A DNA stretch of 64,000 nucleotides from Pithys albifrons albifrons. Taxonomy: Eukaryota; Chordata; Aves; Passeriformes; Thamnophilidae. A program made the translations under genes and the position numbers. Below are positions 41,301 through 54,600 of the stretch, piece by piece (within the stretch, counting starts at the first letter, position 1; each line of letters begins with the position of its first letter). The stretch spans positions 26,552,523-26,616,522 of the forward strand of contig NC_092462.1 in NCBI RefSeq assembly GCF_047495875.1, written 5' to 3'. The notes beneath the pieces are model-generated. The model was not told where the DNA came from. It saw only the letters and a list, made by a program, of their open reading frames with translations, and ran no database searches.

Positions 41301-44300
41301 TACACCCATATTAGATTTTGCATTAATTGTATTTTATCACAAGAAATCCTATCACCAAATTCCTGGCCAACAGTTCTGTTTGTTCTGTCAGATTGAGGTT
41401 TCAGATTACTTTCTTTCTAAAGCTCTCGTTGCCACTTTTCCACAGTTTTTCACATCCGGCTTTCCTTTCCTTTCCCTCCACCCTCCTCTCCAGCTTTCTG
41501 CTTGCTGGGAAACACTGGTACCCTCATTAGTGTGGCCCATTTCTTTACATTTCTGAGGCCTTTATTCAAACCCGCTGGCCAGCAACTTTCTCCCTGTTTA
41601 TTGTGAGCTTTTCTCTGCCTGGGAGCGTGCCCTGACACACCCTCCCCTCCTGCCCAATCCTTTTCCATGCTGACGCAATTTGTTTTTTTGGTCTGCTGCC
41701 TGTCCCTAGATAACCTTGTTCACTAACCCCACACAGTCACATCCTCTGACTTAGGAAGAGTTTTCTCCTCAGCTGGACGATCTTGGTTGGGCAGACTGCT
41801 GTAATAACCCACAGACTGTGGGAGACAAAGCACATTACTTTTTATTGTACGTGTAGCTGACACCATAGACAGACGCAAGTTCTGCACAGAGCAAGGCAAA
41901 CAACCACATGGCAATGAAGTTACAGCAGCTCTAGTGCAGTTGGACACATATGCTCGTTCTTTCTGAATCACTGTCCCATCAGAAATGGTGAGGACAAGTG
42001 AAAATTGCAGTTTAATGATTTAGTACTTAACTGCAGGGGAGGCAGAATATTCAATTATTGATTTTTTTTTCACTTCCTAGGCTGAGGAAAATATCCCTAA
42101 ATAAAAAATGTCCCACAGGGTTAGAAAGACCCTTTATTCATTGAGGATAAAGTACAATCCAAAGCTTTGTTCTTGACTGAGATAGAAACTTCTTTATGGT
42201 GTGAATACATGAGTACAGAGTTTTGGTTCGGCCAGCTGTACAGACAACCATCACCCAGATATGACTGGCATCCAGAAATATGGCACAGGTGCCCCGTGTT
42301 TGGAGATGTCATTTAAGGTTTTTCTGCTGTATGGTCAAGTGTTTATAGACTTCCCCAGCACACACAGTGGAACTGTGTTTGTGCTCTGAAGTTCCGGTGG
42401 TGATCTCTGAGTTGCTGTGTTTCTCTAATAAATTCAGAACAAATTATATCTGCCTGAAAAGTCTCCTGTATTCTCTTGTGTTCATTTATGAAATAGACTT
42501 GCACAGAGATTAAGTACAGTGCCCTGTATATATTTACCTGTTTTGTAGTGGGGGCTTGCATGAAGCTTATTAGAGGCAACTTTTGATATGTCTACACTGA
42601 AAGAAACATCCTTTAGTTCGAAGGTGCACACTGTGAGTTCACACATGAGCTTTAAGGCAGCTCCATGCTAATTGCCCTCCACAAAACCTTTGACACTAGT
42701 GGCCTTTGGTGATTCCCATTTCAGATTTATATTTTATTATTGGTTACAGAGTATACTTTTTGAGGTTACCTTTATTAAAAATACATGGTCATTGCTTGTC
42801 CTGTGGTAATGCTTAGAGGAGCAAACTCACATTGAGTTTCATTACTTTGGCTATGCAAATGCACAGATGACATTGCTGAGTTCCCAGAAGTTGGGTTGGG
42901 AGTGAGAAGTTTGGTGATTGGAGAGCTCTTCTCCTAGAGGTGCTAACTGCCCCATCACTACAACCTGAAGTCTCTGGTGGACTTGCATACAGAGTGAATT
43001 GCAACTTTTTTGTTCCTGCCAGAAAGTTGTTTCTGTCACATTTCAGGAAGTCACTTGCACTGTACTTTTGACATGTTTTCTTATCACCTTGAGAAATATC
43101 TGCCAAGCTTTAATTCTTACCTGTATTTACATTTTGGGAGGATCTTTCCTTTGCTGATTTTCTCCTGATTGCTCCACATTTTACTTAGATCCATTGCCCT
43201 CTAGGAATATGTGGAAAAAATTCCTGGTGAGAATTGCTTCTGGGTGAACTGTTGGTATTTATGTCTGTGAAAGTTGGATGTTTTGCACCCTGTGAACACA
43301 GACTTCTTTTAAAGCCAGTCTGAGAAATGGAATTGCATTATATTATTTGATGACTACAAGAATACATGATTTTGACTTTTCTTATTAATGCAGTACTATT
43401 TTTGCTGATGAAAGGAAAGTCATGGGAAGTGTACTATCTTGGTCAAAGATCTTTCATATGATTGCAGTTCACCCTTAGTAAAACCCAAGAGTGACCACCA
43501 GGATAGCAGAGGATGTGGTTTATTTTAAATAGCATCTGTATATTCCATTTGTCTATGTTACTGTTGATGTTGTAGGTGTAAAGGGTTAATCTAGCCCCAA
43601 CAGGATCAGACATCTGAGGAAGGCAGACTATACTTCAGCTAATTACTGAAATACTTAGTCAAGCACTTCAGACACTAGAACATATTTTTCTCCTGAGTCC
43701 AAAAAAAGGCCATCCAGACAGGACAGAAGCGGGACAACATAGCTGTATGAGAAACAAAGTTTGCTGACTGGCTGAATCAGTCTTATCTGCTGTAACTAGC
43801 AGAGAAGACAGGAGAATGATAAAACCCCAGAGGAGGGGCAGGAGGAGACATAGTTGTTTACCTTCTACTGCTTAAAAATAAAGTTCTTTGCAGCAAGGGG
43901 GCTCAATAACTAGTGATGATGCTTGAAGAGAAGTGCACCTTGTATTGCTGTGGAAGATGCTTAAGATTCTCGTGAGGGGTTAGGCAACGAGATGGAGTCC
44001 TGCACTTGTGTTACAGATGCATGGAGCAGCAATGATAGGTATGTCTCACATGGTGCAGAGCTAGCAGGTGGATGCTGACAGGAGTCAGGTTATCCACAAT
44101 GCCACAAGCCAGGGCTATGCAGAGATGCTAGCTGAGGTGCTGGAAGCAGCACCGCTACTTCAGCTTGGTGCAGTTGACTTATAAAAACTTGTTTGGTATT
44201 ACTTTAGGTGTTAATGTTCACTGTACTGTGCTCCTTCAAGACCTAAAAATAAGTCACTTGGTGATACCTAGATCTTACTTGGGCTGTGTAACATAGCCTG

Positions 44301-47300
44301 CATATGTTATTTCACTGGTGAGTAAAGTCACTGAGAATTTCCTTTAGACAAATTAGGTGTAAGAAAGTAGGAAGGTAGAGTTCTGGAAAGAGCATCTATG
44401 GACTGTGTGGGAGTCTTAGAAAGTTGTGCCATAAGCTCTTGAGGAACCTGACAGGGGGAAAGAAAGAACATCCTTGCTGGAGTCTGAAGAATGTTTTCAG
44501 GCCAGATGTAGTTTACCTGTATGAAAAGTCCTCCTAGACAGAGCAGAGGAAGCAAAACAGAGGTTCAATACCAAAATATACTGATTGTTCACAAAAAGAT
44601 CTCTGTCAGTGTTGCAGTAATTTTCTCCTGTCTTTTTATAAGCATCATTTAGCTGTTGTTACCTCCTTGCCTTGTTTCAAGCTTTGCAAGAGTGGATCCT
44701 TATGCAGATTGCCATAGATACCAATAAAAATCAACCATGTGTGTCAGTGAAATCCTCACCAAATGTAAGTTTTCCCCTGCAACATCTATTTCTGGATTTA
44801 CCTAAAAAATTAAATTTTTATTCCTTCTTTTGTTTTATAGATAACAAAATGATGTATGTTCAGTTGCTTGCACTTAGTTGCATGACAGTAATAAGCCATT
44901 AAAAGGACAGAGACTTTGCAGGTGAGCTCAGCAAACTCTTGCTGCTTAACAGGGACTGGGCAGCAGTGATTGTGAGGGAAGCTGCCAGGAGCTCTGGCAG
45001 AGCAGATGTGGTGAGGAAATGTGAAGTTAGACAGTGAGGGATAAATGAGACGAAGGGAGGGAGAAAAAGCAGCTGTATCCTGGGATTTGTAGGTGGTGAC
45101 AGGAAAGCTGTATCTGCCATGACCATAGAGAATGAGCAAGTGGGACATCTGTTATCCCTATTTTTCAGCTTTATGGAAAATACTGTTAGAGCTTCAAAAT
45201 TATATTCCCTTTTCAAAATGAAATGATCAAATACCATGTTTCAGAGAGGATCAATTAATACCTTAATCCCATGCATGATCTTTGCCTTTTGCCCCTGGTT
45301 TGTTAATTCACTCAGCTGTTTTGTGCATACTTATCGGACATGTAAGAGCCAGACCAGCATTTCTCATCGTTATCAAGGATGATACTTTGAGCTCTAAAGA
45401 AGTCACATACATAGGTAAAAGGCTTGCAATTTGTACAATTTATTAGCTACTGTTTTCCAAAGCATGAAAATCAATGAAGCTTTATAACCCTATTGCAAAT
45501 AGGGAAAGACAGAGTTTTAACTGATGGAGATAGCAATTGCAATGAAATGTGTATTATGAAACCATGAGCATGTTCCTTTATCACAGAACACTGTTGGGAA
45601 ATGCTTTAACTGTTAACCACCAGTTAACTGGCAGGTCAGGCAGACAAACCAAATGTAAAGGTCTGTTACCCCTTTCAGCAACCCTAGGTATGACAGCTCA
45701 GCTGAGAAGCTAGGACAAATCAGCAAGATCTTGTCACTCTGCTTCTCCTACTGCTATCTATTTTCTAATGATTTGGGAAAGAGCATTGTTTAGTCTCTGG
45801 ACATACTGGAATGATCAGCAGTAACTCTCATAAATACCCAATCAAAGCAAATAAGTCTTTCCTATGAATAAGTATAAACTCTCTGTTGTGCATCCACATT
45901 AAAAATGTCAAGTGCTATCAAATAAGACTATGAAATGTAGGGAAAATAGCAGTTAGTTGTATTTCAAGAGTCCACTAATAGGCTATGGCTTCATGAAAAA
46001 GGACTTTAATTCCTCAAAGAAGGGATGAATTAAGAAGGAGAGTAATGATTTTAAGTAAAGGATTTCACTTGGGAAACGTTTAGCAACTAATTAAAATAAC
46101 TGAAAGGCAAAATAGGTTGATTTTTCTTTTTAGCAAATTACGTGAAAAAGTTTCAAAATTAACACTGCCTTGAGTATAATTGAATGTGTCTTGGAAGTGG
46201 AGGAAAAGCAAAGTATGGAGATGTGCTAGAAGAAATCCAAGTCTTGTCCACTGAGCTTTCCAGAACTGTCAAAATCTGGGGGTGATGTATGAGACCACAG
46301 TCTAAAAAAGTGGCAAGATAGAAGTATTTCTAGTCATACCAGAAAAAACCTCTACTTTTGGCAAATAGTAAAAGGAAAGTTCCAGAAAATGTTTGAACCA
46401 GTTTAAGAGTGTGCTGCTTTTTAGTTTAATTCTGCAGTTTTCTGAATCCTCTGTGAGTTTGTTCAAACCAAGAGCAGGAAACTAAACCATAAAGAAAGAG
46501 TGATTCATTTTCTGCCAGCTAAGCTTCCTAACCTGGTTTTCCCTTGCATCAGATGAGTGGCCGTGCTGGCCAAGGGGTTAGAAGAGGTGGAACCATTGTT
46601 TTGAGCAGCAACTAGCTATTCAGTAGAGCATGGTTTTACAGCATGCTGAAGCCAAAATTAACTGAAATACTATGCAAAGAGGAGATTCAAAACAATGTTT
46701 TTTATCTAGGTGATAGGAGATTCTGTGATCTTTGTTGTATAATTGTGTTCACCCCTCTGAGTTGTTGCATATAAAAAGGAAAACATTTGATATATCAGAC
46801 TGGAATAGTTACAGAAAATGGATATCAGAAAAAAAAAATAAAAAATTTTTGAAGTGAAATGAGTGGAATAGGGAAACATGAATTCAGATGTACATCAAAA
46901 ATCAGGAGAAAAGATGCAAATCTGTTAATTTTAGATAGACTGAAATATTTTAAATGGACAAAAAAAGCAGAGCCTTACTTACAAATGGCAGCAATCCAGC
47001 TTCCACCAATTTTTTGGTTTTTATTCTATGAACCAGGCCACCTAACACTGGTATTCAGTGCTTTGGTTCCAGTTTGGTCTTGCAACTGGCACACAGGTAA
47101 AACTCTCAGGGGCTTTGGGTGGCCACTCTCCAGATGGGAATGACAAAATAATTCAAATATCTTCCCATTTGTCATGTCATTCCTTCTCTGGGTGTCTTTT
47201 TGGGGCCAGGTGTGTAGGTGGAGTGATGCATGGTGGCAGAGTGGGGAAGAAATTGCTTTTTCATGTTAAATACATGTGATGATTCCACAAGTCACTTGAT

Positions 47301-47560
47301 CTGTCTTTACTAAGCAAAATATCCAAGAAATTCACTTAGCAGTTTGCCTGGAAAAAGACTGGAGAAAGGGGCTCAGACGGTGAATTCAGTCCCAGTGTCA
47401 CCTGTGGATCAATCACTCAAAGGCTTAAATGGTAAGTCCCTTTGTGGCCCCATGTGTATCCAGGGTAATTTTAGAAAGATCTAACACCATCCTAGCCTAA
47501 CAGGAGCCCAGCTTTGCTGCTGTTTGAATTGAGGTAAGCCATGGTCCTTTCCTGTTTCTG
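41301..47560. other. intergenic DNA, no gene seen
   Basis: Unique AT-rich sequence. Pyrimidine-rich patches occur near 41456-41490. The longest frames (112 aa, minus strand, 44.8-45.2 kb) overlap each other in different frames and show no family resemblance. Confidence 0.5.
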
Positions 47561-47569
47561 TTGGGAAGT

Positions 47570-48140
47570 TCACCAGGCATATCATGAAAGGTTATCAGTG
47601 TAACCCAACCGGCATTCATTGCGGGATAAAACCAGTCGGTTTAAAGGAGAGCGACAAAAGGTCAGAGCACTGCAAACCCAACACCACTCCCAGCATCTTG
47701 GGTTACAGGGTTACGGTACAGGGGAAGGAGGGGAATGAAGCGTAGCCTAGTAAACACTCAGTCAGCGCTCAAAAATAGAAAGTGACATGGATTCAAACAG
47801 GAGAAATATGAAGCTACTGTATAGTACATATTCACCTGTCATTATCATTTACATATGCCAAGAGGGAGCGCAGCTGGCTCCAAACTTCTCTCCCAAGCAG
47901 AGAGATACTTTTAAATAAATAGTTAATGCTTTCAATTTAATTTACTTTGGCAGCAGGAGAGACTCTGGAACCTTCGTGAACATTTTGATTATGCTTCACT
48001 TTGGATAACAGTATTTCATGGTCTCTCATGCTGAATCAATATTGTTCTATCAGTTTACACTGAGGTAAAATTGTGTATAAAAATGATAAAGCTCTTGTTC
48101 TGATACAGTCTTGATTAATTTGATCAATCTCTTGGTTAAA
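47570..48140. promoter_or_regulatory. candidate conserved noncoding element
   Basis: The block keeps CpGs in an otherwise CpG-poor region (AACCGGCATTCATTGCGGG, CAGTCGGTTT, GGTTACGGTAC, GAAGCGTAGCC, GTCAGCGCTC). AACCGGC at about 47609 can pair with GTCGGTT at about 47636. Downstream the composition changes to homeodomain- and E-box-like motifs (CAGCTG, TTAATTTGATCAAT). No coding frame is apparent. The regulatory role is inference. Confidence 0.28.
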
Positions 48141-50006
48141 CTACTGTGCATTTCCTTTTCATTTGCTGTATGCCAGAAAGCAGGTCTTTGAGGGACTATC
48201 TTCAATCTATACTCTTTGCTTCTTAGGAAACCTGCAAGCTGAACATAGTTCATTGCAAGTGAAATATCCTTGGTGGCATCTTTGATTCACGAGTATCTCC
48301 TCTTCTGCATCATCTTCAAAATTCTATTAGAGACAACAACTTATTTCCTGTCATCTGATACAAGCACAGAGGAAAGAATCTAGCGGGGATGTTTCCACTG
48401 TTACTGCAAATTATATTGGAAATAAATAATGCAAACATAGATACTAATGTAGCAGTAATAAGGTTAGTAAGAAAGTCTCACTTTAAGTTTGAAAAGAAAA
48501 TAGAAGACACCAAGGTAGGGAGATTGGCCAAAAGACTCCATCAATTGTTAGTCTGTGCAAGCTGGAGTCCTACTGGTCTCCAATTACGCTTCTGAGTCAG
48601 CTTGCTGGATTAACTGTAGTGCCAGACCCTGCTTTGCCTCTCAGTGCATTTGAACATTGGAACAAGCCATTAAAAAAGCAGGTTCTGTTTCACAAATACC
48701 TCCAAGGCTTTCAAAACTTTTGAAATCATCTGCAATCTAACCAAGCATGATTTTGTTAAAACCTCTGCTTGCAGAGTGAAAAGGTCAGTCTCTGTATTTA
48801 AGTTTTTTCTTTTATGTACACTGGACTTGCAAAATCTAGTCAAAAACATTGAAACTGATCATTTGAACAAATGTGTTTGGTTTGACAAAGCAGTTTCTGA
48901 AGCAAAATCTGTTCATTAAACAGACTCAGTGTAGTTCCTGTCCAATAATAAGTCAGCTAAGAGGGATGGGTCTCTCACTCAAAGACTCACACAGAGTATG
49001 GGGGTTTTGTAGTCACTCCTTCTTCCCACATCTCAGTCTCACATGTCTCTTTGGGCCTGGAACTGGTTGCATGGTTTTGGTGCTATTTTGATCATAAGTT
49101 TTATTGGCAGTTCCTGCATAAGGGCTGTTGATGTACCTCTGCCCTGTACTGTAAGGAACTATTTATTTGATTCTTTTCAGACAAGCCATGGACTTCTACT
49201 CCCCTGATGCCTGTGTTCCTAGTACTTGGAAATAGTGTAGTATCCTGGTGCTGCCAGTATGTTCACATGTATCTGGGAAAATTACTGTGTATTTTTGTAG
49301 AAGACCAGTTATGATTCTGAATAAAGAGTGAATGTAGCTTCCCTGTCTTATCTCCATATAATTTACATCCAATCTAATGCAGTGCAAACATTGCTGAATT
49401 GGGCTTCCAAGGGACATGCAGACATGCTATGCAAGTGACATAATTTAGGAAAACATCGTATTTGTGTGTATTTACCATGCCAGCCCCTAAAATAATATCT
49501 TCTTTAATTTTGGTATCCATAACCAAAGCACAGATTTGGCTTTGCCAGTGTACTACAGTGACTGACATTTACCAATGATTACTCTTTGTATTTTAGTAAC
49601 AGTTAATGGTTGTAGGAGCTGTAAGCCTGGACCAGGCTTTTGATGTTCCAGGTGATAGACAACTAAACACCAAAATGAGAGCTCCCCAGAAACTTCCAAT
49701 GAAATTAAATAAAGAAATTTAGTAGTGCCATGCAGCCACTTAATATTATACTGACAAACCCTAAGGAAATTCATTGGAGCAAAGGATCAGAAAATACAAC
49801 TAGGATTACCTGGTTTGATTTATTAACACATTCAGGCCTACATCATGCCTGTAACATCCAGCTAAACAGGACCATTTATTTTTAAAGGCTGGGGGAAAAA
49901 AAAGGGAGTTGGGCTGAAAAATAAAGTGAGTTAGGCTGGAGACGTAACAGAGAAAGGAACCGGAGTTAACATTGGTCACTACTATAACTTTGAGTGGGGA
50001 AATTAG
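48141..50006. other. intergenic DNA, no gene seen
   Basis: Unique sequence leading to the GATA microsatellite. No gene, RNA or repeat family is recognised. Confidence 0.5.
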
Positions 50007-50013
50007 ATATATG

Positions 50014-50016
50014 GAT

Positions 50017-50070
<54 letters not shown>
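50014..50070 (+). repeat. (GATA)n microsatellite
   Basis: About 14 uninterrupted TAGA/GATA units, long enough to be polymorphic between individuals. Confidence 0.95.
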
Positions 50071-50072
<2 letters not shown>

Positions 50073-51271
50073 GTCAGTGCTGTTTGGAAAGATGGGCTGT
50101 ATGTCAGCAGTAGGTAATTCTGTACCTCAGGACCCACCATAACAAATGCTGCATTCAGATACTTGCTTTAAAAAAAGAAAGGAGGAAGAAGGAGAGAGCA
50201 GAGAAAAAAAAATGCAGCAGTTCTGGAATACATCTGACAAAACAGGATCAATTCAGCAGCAAGAAAAGTAGCTGATAAAACCATAATTTATAGAAATCCA
50301 CATTTATTTATTTAGAACTCTGCTTCAAAATAATGGCTGCCTTATCCACACTGCTTATTAATTTCCTCAGTCATGAAAAATGCAAGAAAGGAGACCCTTT
50401 AAATACAGGTAAAGAGTATTTTGCCTTTTCTATTATTATTGGCTAAGCTACCTGGTAGTGTTAATAGTAACTAACCACAAACAAATGATTACTCGTGGTT
50501 CATGTAATTTGTCCTACCAGGTTGCTCAAGGTTCGGTAAGAAATTAAACATCAAACAAAAAGGCTTGCAACAGCTAAATGCAACAAAGCAACTAAACGGT
50601 AACTTATGGGGATTCTGCTTAAATCATGCTCTCACTACCCCAGCAGGGTGTATCTGCTGGCCACTGCGCCCTCTGCACTCTGGTTAGCCTGAATCATACA
50701 AGAGGCAGTTTTTGCAATAACAGATTCCATGAAATCCTTGCATTAGCAGGATCAAAACTTTGTTACTCCTGAAGGGCACAGGTGTCCCTGAATCTTTGCA
50801 GTCCCAAGATGGTTCAGGAACATACGAATCAGGGAGGGTGAAAACAAAAAGCAATGTCAGACATTTTAGACTGCTTGTTTCAGATGTTACTACCTATCTA
50901 ATAAATGCTCAAACCCTCTGATTTCTGCATTACACAAATGATGTGTAGTGTTTCTTGCACATCACTTTGTTTATTTTCTGTGTGTAAAAACATAGAAAGC
51001 ACATACCCAGAGCTTAGAAATGATCCTATCTTTGAGTCCAACATTGTTCCTGTCACACAATCAATGCACAGTCACTAATTCTATAAGCCTACTAAGACGT
51101 TATATCACCTCTTATGAAAGCCTGTGATGAAGGTAAATCAATATAGTAAGCAGGTTATCCTGTTGCATAATTTGCTTTATAGTAAAAGTAGACGTGGACT
51201 CAGCAACAGAGTTTGCTTTGAGATCCGCCTTTTCCTGAGACTCAAATTTACTCAAGTAATTTAAATACCAG
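50071..51271. other. intergenic DNA, no gene seen
   Basis: Unique AT-rich sequence between two simple repeats. Nothing else was recognised. Confidence 0.5.
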
Positions 51272-51606
51272 TTCCTTTCCTTTTCCTTTTTCCTTTCCTT
51301 TCCTTTCCTTTCCTTTCCTTTCCTTTCCTTTCCTTTCCTTTCCTTTCCTTTCCTTTCCTTTCCTTTCCTTTCCTTTCCTTTCCTTTCCTTTCCTTTCCCT
51401 TTCCCTTTCCCTTTCCCTTTCCCTTTCCCTTTCCCTTTCCCTTTCCCTTTTCCTTTCCCTTTTCCTTTTCCTTTCCTGCCCTTGCCCTTTCCTTTTCTGC
51501 CCTTGCCCTTTCCTGCCCTTTACCTTACTCTTCCCTGCCTTGCCTTGCCTTCTCTTCCCTTCCCTCCCCTTCCCTTTCTTTTTTCTCTCTTCTCTCTTTT
51601 CTTCCT
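51272..51606 (+). repeat. long pyrimidine tract, (TTTCC)n to (TTTCCC)n
   Basis: The first 206 nt (51272-51477) contain only C and T. A TTTCC pentamer array of about 21 units (roughly 51290-51397) changes to a TTTCCC hexamer array of about 9 units, then to mixed TTTTCC units. After 51478 the tract is broken by G (TGCCCTTGCCC, CTGCCTTGCC) and ends in CT-rich sequence. Such homopurine-homopyrimidine mirror tracts can form triplex DNA. The assembled length may be unreliable. Confidence 0.95.
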
Positions 51607-54600
51607 AAAAACATCCAAAAAATTGATGTACTAACCACGTATTTCCTTCAGTGCCTTAGGGAATTCTGCCCTGCTTTCTTCCCTTTGGGAATGTGACTGG
51701 CCACAGTGGAGGAAACGAGATTCTGTTGTGGGCAGGAGAAGGACCCTGGAAATCAGTTCCTGTAACTTAATTGCCTAAAAGCTTTGTGTATGGCTGCTTC
51801 ACTGCAGGTCAGGAAAGTGTCCCAGGCAGTGCTTACCGTTCAGGGCTGCCTCTTTCTCATGTGTACCAATTCAAAATTGAAGGATCATGTATAGCAAAGC
51901 ATAATCCTCTGGGCTTCAGACTGCTGGAACAAGTTGTGGAAAACAGAGGATGAGGCGGAGGAGAGAGCCTATGTAGCAAGCAGAGGTGAAATATAAGTGA
52001 TAGGGACTCAGCAGGTATGGGGGAGACATCAAGGAGGGGGAGAGGTAGCAGCAGTGAGCCTTCTTCCTCCATTTGCCTCTGTTTAAAGAAAGTTACACTT
52101 TATCTATCTAGTGTGCAAGCTACTATGCATATACCTCAGACACTGCAGCCAAGAGAGGAGAAGTTGGGATGTATGAGTAGGACAATGTGAAAGCAATGAA
52201 GGTCTGTATTAGGATGTGACATGCAAAGGGGAGATTACTTTTTGCATACAAAAGGCAAACATAATTTCTCATGCACTTACAGTTGCTTATTTTACTAGAA
52301 CATAATGCTTGGAATGAAGTGGATCCAAAATGATCCACTGCCAACCTGATAACTCTTTTAACCAGCTTTTTAAATTTGTGTTGATACTTTATTTTTATGT
52401 TACATTAGTGCAAGTTAGCATAACTATTAGTATGTGAGCTGGTGCAAACACATGAACTATAGGTTTGTACTTCAGGCTATCCATGCACTTTTGGTGTAAA
52501 ACACTTCATGTTTCATACAGTTGTTTGTTCTTAAAAAAGAACAGTCCATGGAGGCAAGGAATGAATCCAGGACAGGTATCAAGACATTTCTCTGTGGCAG
52601 TCATTAGTAATGTAGATAGGCTATCCTAAGCTGAAACACCTTGTCTCTTTTAGATTGATTTTACTATATATTACAAATAATTAGAAGACCAGAGGAAGAC
52701 CTCCTGGTGTTATTCCATGTCCCTGGATTCAATCTGTGAATGGATACTTTCAAGCAAAATGAAGGATAGCACATGTAGGTTATTTGAAATTCATTACAGT
52801 GTCTCCCTGCCCAAGCCACATAGGGTTTCAAGTGTGTTAACATACCTAGGTAAGTATTATAACTGTTGTAACACACTGAGATTTTAGGTGTCTTAAAATG
52901 AATTGGTTTTTTTGTCTGTCTTACATACAGTACTGCTGAGGAAGACTGGAGACACTTCTGCTAGCCATGCTGCATCTCTTCTTTTTCTCATTTTGTTGTC
53001 TTAAACTGAAAATCATCATCACTGACATGTTCAAGGCAGTGAACATGCTTTGGGTAATATCTGCAGCAGCATTCTTCATAAGCAGAATTTGAGGATCACC
53101 TAAGCCACACCTGGTGTGTTGATTTAGAGTTGCATTTTTGCCAGAGTTCTGAATGCTCCTGGTTGGTATATGTGTGAGACTGATATCTAACTTCCTAGCC
53201 TCAGGGAACATCATCCAGTACCAGATACTGGCTCTGTTTACCTCTGAAGAATTCTGGAGCCATGACTTGACACAGATGAAATGAATATGCTTGATGACTG
53301 AATTTCTGTCAAATTCATCAAAGCACATCATATAGTTTATAGACTCTATGCTATCCGCAGCAGGACAGTGTATGCCTCATCTGGCATAACATCTGTCAAA
53401 ATAAGCTTCCCCTCTCTCTGTCCCCAAAATTTAATAAGCTGTATATGTACTGAATCAGGTGTGTAGCTTGTGGCCACAATGGTTTTGATCTGGTAGTAGC
53501 CAGCCTAAAACTCACATTAAATCCTGGCCCCAGGTGTATTCTCTGTGGTCAAGGGCACAGAACTGAAAACTGAGCTTCCTGCCTAGCTAGTCCAGGGCTA
53601 GGATACAAACACCCATTTTGTTCAGAGCACCAGCTTTTAGAACAGTAAGAACTAGAGCCAAAGGAAAGAAATACAGAGGTTCTTGAATGATCTGAAGTCA
53701 TCTACTGCCACTGCTTTGAATTGTTACTGTGTTTATTTTTATATATATATTTTCTTCAACACTTGCATTCCCAATAGAAGGAGTGGCTGCATACACGGAG
53801 AAGTGACTATTTTCTTTTTGCCTTTAAGAGCCCCATTGGAGGAGGTTGATCATTCCATTTTGTGAGGGTTAAGAGTTATCTGTAAGCAGTTCTGGCCTGG
53901 TGTATGGTGTTGGGTATGACCATGGTCATTTCTCTTTTCTCTTGGAGGCAGAAGGAGTGAAATGCTGCCTAAAGAGCCCTTGATTTCTCATGTTATCATT
54001 GCTGTGTTTGGAGGCTCTAAAAGGCTATAGCAACCAAAATATTGTGCAATACTATGGATACCTCTAAAAGTAATGTTATTAGATGCTGTGGTGATTCATT
54101 GTGCAGCTGTAATATCCAAGGTGAACCTGCCCTACCCCTTTTAGAGTTATTGAGACAGACTACATAAGCAAACAAAATAAGGATCTTGAGCACTGTGGTC
54201 CTGAAGTTCTGAACCTAAGGGTACAAGCAGAGGCCTCAGATATCCTAAGATCATTAGGTACAATATTTGCTGTAGAAATCAAGGATGTCAGTGGGAATTA
54301 ATCAATAAAAGAATTTCCAGAAGAACTTCATTCTTTTTTATTATTCCTTTTATCCTCACTGCAGAGCTGAATTAAATGTATGCCAAAAAACCCACTCAAA
54401 AGGGAAGAATACTGAAAGGCTATGTCAAATTCAAGTACATCTGAAAAAAGAGCTCTCAACTCTGATACATGTCAGATCCCAAATTCTTTCTTTCAAAGTG
54501 AATTAATCTAAAGTAGAATGAGGCAGGCTGATTCCAGAACAGGTTTTCACACATGAGTTATTCTGCAATAGTTATTGCAATGTCCTGGTCAGAATTAACT

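Noticed and set aside
44810..45237. Two overlapping 112-aa minus-strand frames
   Set aside because: They run in different frames of the same sequence, with no homology and no exon signals.
52921..53331. 136-aa minus-strand open frame, among the longest unassigned in the window
   Set aside because: The peptide resembles no family I know. The flanks show no splice or promoter signals, and the AT-rich context is like the surrounding noncoding DNA.
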